Origin: Vandiemenella viatica
Taxonomy: Eukaryota; Arthropoda; Insecta; Orthoptera; Morabidae
Assembly: GCA_031002005.1 (NCBI GenBank)
Contig: JARYHS010013630.1
Span: 232,941,539-233,005,538 of the forward strand
Direction of reading: 5' to 3'
Length of the DNA stretch: 64,000 nt
This document shows, piece after piece, positions 49,753-60,695 of this stretch. The notes beneath the pieces are model-generated. The model searched no databases and had not been told where the DNA came from. It was given only the letters and a program-made list of their open reading frames with translations. The position numbers and the translations under genes were made by a program. Positions within the stretch are counted from its first letter, which is position 1, and the number at the start of each line of letters is the position of its first letter.

Positions 49753-50235
49753 AAGATTTATAAAAATTGTTTTTCATCGTAAGAGTCAGGCCTTGGCCGT
49801 AGGTTATTCGGATTGAATGTTAAAATGTAGATATTAGAAAGTTAGGGGTGCAATACGAGGCAAATCGTAGGTAGTCTTGCAATGTTGTAGGTGTACACTT
49901 TTTTATGTTATAATGATCCCTCAGGTGTTGTTCGCAGTCAGTGTGTGAGTGTGAACCACAGTAATATTATTATAAATACGGAAGTAAGTCTCTGTGTTTT
50001 TGTTACGTTTTGATGACTAAATGGCTATATCGTTGTGATAGAATACTATAAGGAAATCTGTATGAAGGGCACAGGATATTTTTTTCCAGTATGATTAACA
50101 GTTGTAGACACGAAATTTTGAGACCTTATCGAATGGTGACAGAAATATGTTTGAAATTGATTCCCATAACTTCGAAATACTGCGATAAACAGACACGTTG
50201 GATGTGGACGTCAACGTACCGTGTTTCCCTGTTGT

Positions 50236-50308
50236 GGACTGCCAGCTGAGTGGTTATAGCGCTTGTTTACAAACGTCGTGGTCTCCGGTTCAAATGTACG
50301 TGGAGGCT
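50236..50308 (+). repeat. tRNA-like head in array unit 3
   Basis: GCCAGCTGAGTGGTTATAGC and CCGGTTCAAATGTACG keep both boxes with a few substitutions relative to unit 2. Confidence 0.55.
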
Positions 50309-50895
50309 AAGATTTTTAAAAATTGTTTTTCATCGTAAGAGTCAGGCCTTGGCCGTAGGTTATTCGGATTCAATGTTAAAATGTAGATATTAGAAAGTTA
50401 GGGGTGCAATACGAGGCAAATCGTAGGTAGTCTTGCAATGTTGTAGGTGTACACTTTTTTTCGTTATAATGATCCCTTAGGTGTTGTTCGCAGTCAGTGT
50501 GTGAGTGTGAACCATAGTAATATTATTATAAATACGGAAGTAAGTCACTGTCTTTTTGTTACGTTTTGATGAGTAAATGGCTATATCGTTGTGATGGAAT
50601 TTTATAAGGAAATCTGTATGAAGGGCACAGGATATTTTTTCCAGTATGATTAACAGTTGTAGTCACGAAATTTTTAAATCTTATCGAATAGTGACAGAAA
50701 TATGTTGGAAATTGATTCTCTTCAAGAGGCAGGTTCGACGGTAGAATGATATAGTGATAGCTTTCCTGTCATATTATGCCGACTCGATATTGTTTGGGAC
50801 CAATCCTTGTTACCAACAACTTTTATATTTAATTCTGGCAAAAAAATTCTTAATTCATGCGTACGAAGTCGCGGGTACGAGGCTAGTTTGTATAT

Positions 50896-53221
50896 ATTAC
50901 TAGTGTTGGTAGCGATGTGACAACGTGAGCAATCAAGGTCCGTTTGATGAGTGGAGTAAAATTTGTTGCAGGACGTATGTTGTGGATGATAATCACTTTA
51001 CCAGGATGTAGAACTGCAATATCGCTGCCCCAAGTGACCTGCTTGCGTGGGAAATGGCGCTAGGCGTTTACATCGAGGCACGTGATGGACTCTTACATCT
51101 GGCCGGCGTGGTGGAGTAAATCGTTTGAAACACCTGCTTAACTGTGCATTGCTTGAAGGCGAAAGTTTGCTATACATGACAGCCACGCGAGTCGCGACGA
51201 TCTGTGGCAGCGGTACAGTGCATAGCACGCCGACAGTGTTGTTGGCGGCGTCACCAGTGGAAGGTACGTCAAGTCTTTTCGGCGGAAGGGTCAATATCTG
51301 AATTATCTTGCACGAGACGCTCCTTCGACGTCGTACTTCTCTTAAAGTCCGTGCGTCAGATCCCACACGCGTAGCTATAAGCAATGATACTAGCAATATG
51401 TTAACAGCTCCTCTAGCCTACCATAGGCCACTTCAAACGCACATCCACACGCTTATTGGGCGATTTTCTGTTGACGTAGTTCTCTTGTGACGTTGGAGTC
51501 TTTCTCAATTTTCTGCATTCGGCTGTTCGGTGGAGACGATAAACTGGTGGTCATACGAATCAGAAAACATTCAGTGAGAGAAATGTTCTGTAACTATTCA
51601 GCAAAATTTTCCTCCCACATTTGCTCGTTTTCGTGTGACCTCTACGCTGCTGTACTATTCGTTTTAAAAATAAATGCCTCTTCTGTGTAAATGTTTCAAT
51701 TATGGCACCATTACTGCCAATAATGACACAAATACCACAGGACAAAATGTCACAAACCGCTATAGTACCTGCAGAAGTTTCGCCCTGATTGCTGTATTAC
51801 GACCACAGTAGCAATAGCAGCTTAGTTAAGATTTGCATAATAATCTTCATCCACGTGCCTAGCTTGATGCAAGCGATATAAAACATCTTTCCATATCTCC
51901 AAATAACACCTACCACCTACAAAATGCGTTGTGTGTGTGTTTTTAAATCTAGTGTGATTTATCACTATTCCGGACCATTAGTAGTAGACTCTTCACAGTA
52001 GTTGAGATTTTAAGGTCGCATATGTGCTTGTATTGCTCTGGAACAATTTGTAGTTGCCCAGTTATCTTAAATGATTATTCGTGCAAATAATGCTCCTGGT
52101 TTAACTTTTACTACTATTCTTGAAGGTATCACAGGGAATAGTAAGTAAAAACTGGCTTAAACTCTTCTTGGTACTCCACTTTCTGTGTGCTTAGCCTTCT
52201 CTCTATTATTGTGTCACGCTGTAAGAGGCTTCTTGAACATGCGGTAGGTTAAAACCAGGTAGTATTATATTTCCATTTGGATACTTAACATACATCTTGG
52301 TTAAAAATTGTTAATAGACGAATAGCAACAAAAATTCTTGAGATTGAATTGTTACTCTGTCTTCATTTTAATTCAGTAAACCAATGACATATGTGAAAGA
52401 AAAGGTAGGAAACATGAGTTAATTATCTGTGGGGAACATTGAACATATCGATCACCCGATTAGCATTTATATGTGTTTATTGTCTCTTCGGATGAAGCTG
52501 CGTATGTAGTTTTAAATTCAACATTTCAGCCATCTGATTCTTTTCAAATTACTTTGAAGAAAGCCACAATAAATCAATGTGCTTCCAACTATCGAAAAAG
52601 CCACAGTAAGAGGACTGAAATGTCAGGCATCAATAAATAAATCCCGTTTCACCAGAAGAATCTAGAAAATAATGACAAGGGCCTTGAAAGTCTCTGTAGC
52701 TTACAGAAATATTTGTTTTAGCTCATTCCTTTAAAATTTCCACTTTTGGTTTTTCGATTAGACTGATTTCAAAAGTTTAAATATTATTTGTATGTTCTTC
52801 ACTGCAAATCTCTTATCAATCGACACAGCGAGTATGACGTGGGAGCTAACAATGGAATGAATTTCTTGTGTGTAATCCGGGCAATAGATACTACAGCTGT
52901 TTGGATATTTTCAAATGATTCAGAGAGTCACATTTACTAAATGAAATCATTTGTTCCAGTTACAGGCAATAGCTGTAGGCATCCACCGGTAATTTGCAAG
53001 AAATAATGCTGACGTTTATACTAGTGCCAAAACTGTCTTTATCACTCTTTACCCCTTGCCCTTAACGTAAAAATCTTTTATAATTTAGCGTGGATCGTAG
53101 CAATGCTACCGATTATGGTTGAAAGCAAGACATAAACATTTAATACTTAAATACAGATTTTATTTCTTAAATAAAACAAAGTCGGTATTGGATATTCCTT
53201 TGTTTTGCCGTTGCTCCATTC
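50896..53221. other. No gene recognised; CpG-rich patch at about 50998-51290
   Basis: A 132-codon minus frame (50998-51396) covers the GC-rich patch (GCGAGTCGCGACGATC, GTTGTTGGCGGCGTCACC). It is basic and Ser/Arg-rich and has no domain I recognise. It may be open because of base composition. The rest is AT-rich and unassigned. Confidence 0.4.
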
Positions 53222-53925
53222 TACATCTACATCTACATCCATACTCTGCAAATCACAAACATTGTGGGTGGCAGAGGGTGCTAAGCACCAATCCTAAACC
53301 CGCCCATTCCAATCCCGAATAGTGCGAGGAAAGAAGGAATACATATAAGTATCAATACGGCATCTTATTTCTCTAATCTTATCCCTCCGGTCATTGCGAC
53401 CTAAATAGGTTGGCGGAAGAAGTATTTCATTGCACTCGAAATTTAAATTTTTTCGCATATTCTCCAATAAATTCGAACGCAAGCTACGTCGTCTGTTTTC
53501 CAAACTATCCCAGCCCAATCTATGAATCAATTCTGTAACGCTTTCATAAGGGCTGTAACAAGATGTCACGAATCTAGCGGCTCTCCTCTGCACCCTCTCA
53601 ACTGAGTCAATCAGAACCTTGCGATACGGATCCCAAACCCCACAACAGTAATCCAGATGCGGACGCACTAGTGTTTTATACGCTATCTCCTTTGTTTGAG
53701 CATTACAATTCCTCAAAATACGACCTATGAATCGTAATTTAGAATTTGCCTTGCCTACGACGGAAGTTATGTGCATGTCCCATTTCATGTTGCTTTGTAC
53801 TATCACCCCCAGATACTTCACGGAATCAACCGTGTCAACAGGTGAATTGTTTATTTTGTACTCGTGAACAACCTGATTCTTCTTGTTACTGTGTTTTGTC
53901 CATTGTGTTTGAAGTTTTTTTTTAG
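53222..53925 (-). pseudogene. LINE C-terminal fragment (jockey/CR1-like) with intact 3' end
   Basis: The minus frame is open from about 53925 to 53294. It encodes VKYLGVIVQSNMKWDMHI, KANSKLRFIGRILRNC, RPHLDYCCGVWDPY, VERVQRRAARFV, LGWDSLENRR and RIDTYMYSFFPRTIRDWNG, i.e. the region after the reverse transcriptase catalytic core. After the stop (53294-53296) the 3' end reads GCACCCTCTGCCACCCAC and closes with TAGATG repeats (plus-strand CATCTACATCTACATC at 53222). It is a 5'-truncated insertion. The start codon is not meaningful; sequence continues in frame upstream (KNQVVHEYKINNSPVDTVDS). The copies at 55209 and 58737 are relatives. Confidence 0.85.
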
Positions 53926-54115
53926 CATTCTGCTATACCTATCCGTTTAAATCTGAGTCAATAGTTCCTGTACATAACTTACCAATTAGTCTAAAGCGAA
54001 AATTGATCATGTTGAAGCTATGTAACATTTCTGCCCAGGTGAGTTTCAAATAAATGTAACATAACCGTGTGGGATATTTGTTGTTAATAGTAATCGATTT
54101 CTCAAAAATCAGTTT

Positions 54116-54232
54116 GACCATGGTCTTTTGAATGAACCATCACTGCATTGGCCTGAAGTTATTTTGGCAAACCATGAAAAACCGAAATCTGTATGGCCGG
54201 ACGGAAATTCGAACCAGCGTCCTCCGACAGCG
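54116..54232 (-). mobile_element. Truncated SINE, family 1
   Basis: On the plus strand: ACCATGGTCTTTTGAATGAA, GGCAAACCATGAAAAACCGA, then GGACGGAAATTCGAACCAGC (complement of the B box) and GTCCTCCGACAGCGAG. The T-rich tail end is missing. Confidence 0.65.
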
Positions 54233-55208
54233 AGTTCAGATCTATATTGCTCATTGTGGTAGTAATATGACATTATTTATTTTATTATTCCTAGTTTTGA
54301 ATAAGTTTTTTTAGCACTGAGTGAACCAGTAACAGGAGTTCTTGGTGGACAGTGAACAGGTGGAACAGTGGAGGCTGCGGCAGCTGTGTCTGTCTCTGTC
54401 ACTCACCCTCCCCGACCTAATGGGACGCTCCTTCCGGCCTCGCTCTCCGCTCGTTACACTTCTCATGACTTGATTACGCTGCGCAGATAATGTTTCAGAT
54501 GGCATCCTAACTTCCGACGACGCAAATTACGCACCGCGTCTGAACTCCGTGACAGTTTGCGCATAAAGTGAAAGTTCACTAGACGTCATCCGCCGCTATC
54601 TATATCGGAAGGCAGAGGATGAAATTCTTTCATGAGTTAGATAAAGAGAAATAAAGCTGATATCACCCGTACGTATTATAAACACTATAAAACAATGGAA
54701 ATGTACTTTTATACTTCCAGTATATATACTGAAAAGTAAGTATAGTAGGGGCCAATATGACGACCTCATGCAGCTTCAATCATGTTTATTATTGTTGTTG
54801 GTATTACTGATATATTTGATAGGTTATAAGTTTTATGAATAATCGTATAAATATCTGCAAAATGATTTTTTATGTGATTCCACAAGCCGTAGTTTGTACA
54901 GTCTTTGGGTAGCGTAAGTTTAATAACGTTAGCTAGCATTGTGAGAGCCTTTGGCTTTCTCGAGCGGGCACAGTGATTGATTAAGCGTAGATAAAGAATT
55001 CATCACACATCCTATGTATTATTGGATTAAAAAAAAAAACAAAAAAAAAACAAAAAAAACAAAAACAAAAAACTGAAGACTCGAACTGAAGGTATCGAAA
55101 AAACTAAACGTAGAATCGAAAATCCGAAAGAAACCCTATCAGCTAATAATCTGAACTGGATGCAGCTCAAGCAAAAAAATAATAATAATAAAAAATAAAA
55201 AAAAAATT
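54233..55208. other. No gene recognised; A-rich tract before the LINE
   Basis: An A-rich stretch with spaced C's lies at 55030-55072 and another at about 55176-55206 just before the LINE remains begin. The rest is unassigned. Confidence 0.45.
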
Positions 55209-57517
55209 CAGGGACATATATTGATCGTAGGTGGTGATTTTAACCTACCGTCGGTTAATTTGGACTCATGGACTTTCAGGCTGGGTGAAAAAGATAGGTT
55301 AATAACTGAAACGTTCCTAGAATTATTTGCAGAAAGATCTCTTGAACAGATGGTTGAAGAGTCAACGCGGTGTGACAAAGATTCCTCGTCCATTTTGGAT
55401 CTTTCTCTTACAAGCAATCCTGATAATGTAGAAACAGTTTGTGTAGAAGACAGTATATGTGATAACAAGGCGGTTGTGGTAACTTTAAAATCTAGTATGA
55501 ATTTGAAGCATGACAAAGAAAAACTCGTATATTGCTTCGATAAGGCAAACGATGTGGGTATGGTTGATCACTTGGGGAAAAATTTTGAAACGTACACGCT
55601 AAATACAAATGTTGAGGAACAATGGTTTAATTTAAAAGAAATAAGATGGAACGGTTTAAATCAATTTGTTCCTAAGAAGTTTATTACGGTTAGTAGGAAC
55701 CTTCCGTGGTTCAATAGGGAAGGGAAGCGACTGCTCAGGATGCAAAGGCGTTTACATGCCACGGTAAGGAAATCGGGGGATTCGTCTAATCGTGCTAAAT
55801 TAGTCCAGTTACGAGCGGAAGTGCATGCGGCAAAGCGTGATGCGTTTAAAGAATTCCAAGTCAGGAATTTATCCGAAGAACTGATTACTGATCCAAATTA
55901 AGTTCTGGCCGTATATCAAAGTAATAAGAGGCTCTCGTAAGGTTATGCCCTCACTGATTAAGGAAAATGGGGAATTATCCGAAACTAGCGTAGAGAAAGC
56001 TGAAATCCTGAATAATATATTTAAAAAAGCTTTCACGACAGAAAACTCAGAGGAGATTCCGACATTTGCCAATCGTACCTACAAAATTATGAATGATCTC
56101 GTTCTTCATGTTGAGGGAATAACTAAACTGCTTATGAATGTAAAAACCAATAAGGCTCCCGGACCAGACGATATTCCTACAAGATTCCACTCCTGGTACG
56201 CAAAGGAAATTGCACAGTTTTTGATGAAATTATATACCGTCTCCTTGGATCAAGGAAAAATACCAGCCGAATGGAAGACCGCTATCGTGAGTCCAGTGTT
56301 TAAAAATGGGAATGTTAATGATCCTCAAAATTATAGGCCGATCTCGTTAACATCAATATTTTGCAGGATTTTAGAACACATCATCTATTAAAATGTCATG
56401 CGGTTCTTGGATGAAGATGAGCTTTTAAACCCAAATCAACATGGATTCAGAAAAGGCCGATGCTGCGAAACACAACATGAACTTTTAATTCACGACTTGT
56501 GCCGTATTATAGATGGGGAATCCCAGGTCAATATAGTTCTATTAGATTTTAAGAAAGCTTTCGGCACTGTGCCTCACACTAAGTTATATCGAAAACTTCG
56601 TGGCTACGGCATATCTTGACAAATATGCGACTGGGTTGCAGACTTTCTGAAGGGCAGAACACAGAGTGTAGTTCTCGACGGGGATAGTTCATCATTTACT
56701 GAGCTGAGGTCCGGGATTCACCAGGGAAGCGTGATAGGACCCCCCTGTTTCTTATATACATTAATGATTTGTGTGACATAATAAGGGGGATGAAAAGATT
56801 ATTTGCCGATGATGTTATTATTTATAGTGAAATCAAAACCCAGGAATATTGTGCTTTGTTACAAGACGATATTATGAAAATAATTGCGTGGTGTAAAGAC
56901 TAGCAGTTGGAGTTAAGTAAAAAGATGACACCATTTAGCTCTGAATATACAATTAATGGCACTGTCCTTAGAACGGTAGATTCCGCTAAATATCTAGGGG
57001 TAACAATTTGTCGTGGAATGAACATATCGAGAATGTAATTGGGAAAGCAAATCGTAAGCTCCGATTTCTAGGTCGTAATTTAAAACAATACACTCCGGAA
57101 GTTAAATCGACTGCATATAAGTCACTAGGGCGTCCTCACTTAGAATATTGTTATTCTGTATGGGTTCCCCATCAAAAGGGATTAATGGAGGCATTAGAGA
57201 GGGTCCAGAGAATGGCCGCCCGAATCGTGACAGGTATATTTAGTTGGAGGGAAAGCGTAAGTGTGATGTTGAAGGAGTTAGGTTGGGAAGACCTGGAACA
57301 CCGAAGGCGTTGCTCTCGACAGAAGCTAATTAAAAAATTAACGACTGACATATTTCGGAATGACAGCAAACAAATATTGCTATCAGCAACACTCGTATCT
57401 CGGAATGACCGTGAATATAAGATAAGAGAAATCAGGGTCAGAACCGATTCTTTTCTGTATTCATTTTTTCCACGAGCGATTAGGGAATGGAAGAGAAAGG
57501 ATTTACCGGGCGAGTAA
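55209..57517 (+). pseudogene. Non-LTR retrotransposon (jockey-like), endonuclease C-terminus plus reverse transcriptase, decayed
   Basis: This is the longest LINE in the window. It starts inside the AP-endonuclease domain (LIVGGDFNLPSVNLDSW, the GDFN motif). The linker and RT follow: NKAPGPDDIPTRF, IPAEWKTAIVSPVFKNG, NYRPISLTSI, NQHGFRKGRCCETQ, VLLDFKKAFGTVPH (block A), GIHQGSVIGP (block B), MKRLFADDVIIYSE (block C, Asp pair kept), AKYLGV, and the C-terminal RPHLEYCYSVW and ERVQRMAARIV. Breaks: a one-base shift near 55898, a TAA at 56389-56391, a TGA near 56618 (probably a former GGA), a lost C in the C run at 56740-56745, a TAG near 56900, and a small deletion near 57010. The final frame ends at 57517. 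At least six lesions mean no active protein. Confidence 0.88.
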
Positions 57518-57730
57518 ACTTTGATAAAGCTCTCCTGCCATCCTGATCTGGGTTTTCCATGGTTTTCCCAGATCACTCCACCCGAATGCTGGGATGGTTC
57601 CTCACAATAGGTACCTCACAATAGCCCATGGGCGCCTCCTGCCATATCCCGTATATCCCTTCCAAACTATTACCCTTTCGGATAGGTGCAATGCACCCTC
57701 TGCCACACACTTATAGTGAATCGCGGAGTA
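57518..57730 (+). repeat. LINE 3' region containing a SINE-like body
   Basis: GATCTGGGTTTTCCATGGTT then TTCCCAGATCACTCC and GAATGCTGGGATGGTTCCT (57545-57602) closely match the body of the family 1 SINEs, without a tRNA-like head. The conserved LINE 3' motif GCACCCTCTGCCACAC follows at about 57692. The relatives at 53222 and 58737 pass directly from the stop codon to that motif. This is therefore either a subfamily-specific LINE tail or a 5'-truncated SINE inserted in it. Confidence 0.6.
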
Positions 57731-58736
57731 ATAGTAACAGCAATCGACTGCAGCGTAACTAAGGAATAAGGAATAAGGAGGAGGATAGAAACTAATTGAG
57801 ACGCTCTAATTTTTCTAATTCGATAGCCATAGCATGCTCTATCGCTGAAATTATACCTCATCGTGAATGAAACTTTTTTTTTTCACATACACGAAGTTTG
57901 ACGGCGGACGCTGTAATTTTCATTGCGTTTTGAAGTTTTGTATTTGCAAAATAGTATCTGATGATGATTTGGAACCTGTGACATATGCTGGTGTTATGGG
58001 AAGATGGCCCCGTCTGTATCCAATTATATGCCACACCCCCTCACTTCTACTCATCCAAACAATATTAGCTATTTTATCTTCCTGTTCAATTGAAAGGCGC
58101 TAATTCTACTGACCGATCACACATTGCTCCACAATGTCCTTTACCATTTGTTCAAATATCTCGAAAATCAATATTAACCTAGCGTATCTTCTATCATCGT
58201 TCATACACCCTAAGGCCTTCGCCTCGGTATATCCACACTTTGATGGATAATTTATGTGACTGTTACTGAAATACATCCATCCTCTCTACATACTGAATTT
58301 TTAAAAAAAAAAGTACTAATGCTGCGTACTGAATGTCAATTATCGATTGCTGCTGCGTGCTCTCAACCTCCAGACGATACGCTGATTCTAACGCACCGTT
58401 CTAACGATGAGAACACCGACGAAGCAAAACAACAACACATTGTTAATATTGTTGGTAGCAATTTATGAAAACCAAAAATTTAATTTCAATACTCTGAAAT
58501 GACTCTAAAAATTATATTAATTAAATTTAATAAGGATTTGGGTGGTCTGAAGTTAGTGGCTAAATGTCAAAAAGCATTGAAAAAAATGATTTTTTAGAAC
58601 TTAAGCCTAGTTCACATTTACCAGCACGCAGTCTGTCCAGCAAGCGACGTATCAGACCGTCAGACACCACACAGACAAAAGTTTTCACGTCTATACAGCA
58701 ATACACTCACAAACACTACATATAAGATGGCATACT
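57731..58736. other. No gene recognised
   Basis: AT-rich DNA with no supported feature. Frames at 57867-58103 and 58256-58468 lack domains. Confidence 0.4.
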
Positions 58737-58868
58737 GATACATTTATGTATTCTTTCTTTCCTCGTTCTGTTCGGGATTGGAATACTCTAAAATAGGATT
58801 GGTGTTTAGCACCCTCTGCCACCCACCGTAATTGTGAATTGCAGAGTATAGATGTAGATGTAGATATG
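58737..58868 (+). mobile_element. Severely 5'-truncated LINE copy (last 18 codons and 3' end)
   Basis: The plus strand encodes DTFMYSFFPRSVRDWN, matching the last residues of the copy at 53294, then a stop, then TTAGCACCCTCTGCCACCCA and AGAGTATAGATGTAGATG. Only about 130 bp of the element was copied. Confidence 0.8.
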
Positions 58869-59929
58869 TACTTCTCAATATTTAGATTTTTTTTAAACAG
58901 AATCACGAGCCGTGATACTAATTTTATTAGAAGAATGTTTGCAATGCATCTCATGAATATATATTTAAAAAAAAACACACACACACACAATTTATACAGA
59001 TTATACAAGGAGCTCGTAAACGATGAAAACAGATTTATTAAATATTTTATGATGAGTAAATATGAGTTTGAAACCGTTGTAGCCAGAATTACACAGTGAT
59101 AGTTAAACAAGATACGAAGTTCAAGGAATCTTTATCACCAAACGAAATGTAGCCATTTGTTAGAGCTAAGTTTTTTTTCTAATTAGTATTAAAATTAACC
59201 GTAAACTTAAAAATTGTTTTAATTTTGATAAAAAATTTGGTTTGGGTACTTTATTTCATTTTGAGGCATACGTCGGAACGTAGCCTAAATGTTTTCTGGC
59301 TAATTCTCGGACTCCTCGTTCTTGAATATTGTCAAATCCTTGTAGTTATTCATAATTACTAGACCCTTGTTGGATTCTAGTGATACTGATGATTGTGTTT
59401 ATGATAATGGTGTGCTATGAAAATTATTTCGTCATTCTGACCTTTGCGATTCACGCCACACAGGCGAACCTACATGTTTATAGAAGGGACTCGAATTTCT
59501 TTACGTTTACTGTCACTTTTATCAAGTTATAAAGGAATGTTTTTCTTTAAAAAATTTGATTTTTATTCATTTTGTTTTATTAGATCAGGTGGTATACGGC
59601 TAGGCTACTGAATTCATATTAACAGCGTAGACACTTACAGACATCCACATGCGATGATATGAGGGAAATGAATGATTCATGAGGATTACGGTAGTAAACG
59701 TGTTACTGGTTAAACGAAAAATAAGAATAACAATAGTTACTGTTGACTGTTAAAGCTAACGTCAGTAATTTGTAGGCTTACACTGCGTACCCGATCGACA
59801 AGTGCAGGTGTTGAAGTATTACCCGTGTGAAGTCAATGGGATAACTCGCCGCAGAGCTGAGCTACCGTCTGCGAAGGCTGACATTATTTATTTATCACGT
59901 ATCGAGTCTTCGATGCAGCTGGAACTCGA
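58869..59929. other. No gene recognised
   Basis: A short (CA)n-like run lies at about 58976-58990. A 139-codon minus frame (58691-59110) partly overlaps the LINE 3' end and is not gene-like. Confidence 0.4.
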
Positions 59930-60200
59930 AGGAACTGTTGCTCTCGGTCCAAATAACGGCTGAGCCCCCAATAGGCGCGGTCGGACCGTGAAATATGAAA
60001 GCGAGCTGCTGCGGGAGGCACTTGTCGACGGCCGGCCTGCTGTATGTGTATCACGTAGGCAGCCTAGCCCAAGTTGTGCGGGGGCGGCAGTTTGCGAGGC
60101 GCGGAGGCCACTACCCTCCCACCCTCTGGCTTGTTTACGGACGAAGCCACCAGTCCAAACTGCGGCCTCCACTCCCCCAGCGACGCTGCCGCCGCACACA
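59930..60200. other. CpG-rich patch
   Basis: GC-rich DNA (ATAGGCGCGGTCGGACCGTG, GCTGCTGCGGGAGGCAC, GGGGGCGGCAGTTTGCGAGG). Frames of 97 codons (plus) and 103 codons (minus) pass through without known domains. Confidence 0.35.
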
Positions 60201-60296
60201 AAGTGCCGCTCAACATTCCCTAAGATAACAAACTCTCTAAATACAAGTCACTCGCTTTCAATATCTTTTTTTTACTTCTAATTTCACATATATTAT

Positions 60297-60460
60297 TTCT
60301 AAAAGGAGTTTTTTGTTACATGCCCATACCTTCTTTCAGACCTAACCGAAATCGATAAGGATATATGATTTTAAAGATTAAGCAGACCGTTGTGGTCGCA
60401 TCACATTTTAAAAGAGGAATTTTTCGCAATTCGACCCTCAAAAGGCAATAGCATCATTAT

Positions 60461-60527
<67 letters not shown>

Positions 60528-60695
60528 TGTCATGAGCCCTTGATGCCTAACTGAAATCGATAAATGAGGTGTCATTTTAAATAATAAGGGCTCCGTTTTG
60601 GTAACATCATATTTTAAGAATAGCATTTTTCGGAATTCGATCCTGTAATAATACCTATGCTCGGGGTATTTTTTTTTTTTTTAAACTACCTTGTC
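60297..60695. repeat. Diverged direct duplication (period about 206 bp) split by a 59-base poly(A)
   Basis: Copy 1 (about 60297-60464) contains GTTTTTTGTTACATGCCC, CCTAACCGAAATCGATAA, CATCACATTTTAAAAGAGG and TTTTTCGCAATTCGACCC. Copy 2 (about 60524-60695) contains GTTTTGTCATGAGCCC, CCTAACTGAAATCGATAA, CATCATATTTTAAGAATAGC and TTTTTCGGAATTCGATCC. A run of 59 A's (60465-60523) sits between them. Confidence 0.8.

Larger units (their letters stand above)
48882..50895 (+). repeat. Tandem array of about 540-bp units with embedded tRNA-like heads
   Basis: Units start at about 48882, 49414, 49969 and 50519. The first two open with TTATATATAAAGATGAATGT and a (TTTG)n leader; the last two open with TTATTATAAATACGGAAGTA. 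Units 1 to 3 share a second half: CATAACTTCGAAATAC, CACGTTGGATGTGGACGTC, a tRNA-like head, AGAGTCAGGCCTTGGCCG, GCAAATCGTAGGTAGTC and GTGAGTGTGAACCACAGTAA. Unit 4 differs after about 50715 and ends the array with GCGTACGAAGTCGCGGGTAC then GAGGCTAG. The 114-codon minus frame at 49294-49638 reflects the repeat, not a gene. Confidence 0.85.

Noticed and set aside
50998..51396. 132-codon minus frame in a GC-rich patch
   Set aside because: No recognisable domain, and stop codons are rare in GC-rich DNA. Kept only as a CpG-rich patch.
58691..59110. 139-codon minus frame
   Set aside because: It overlaps the 3' end of a plus-strand LINE copy and has no domain.
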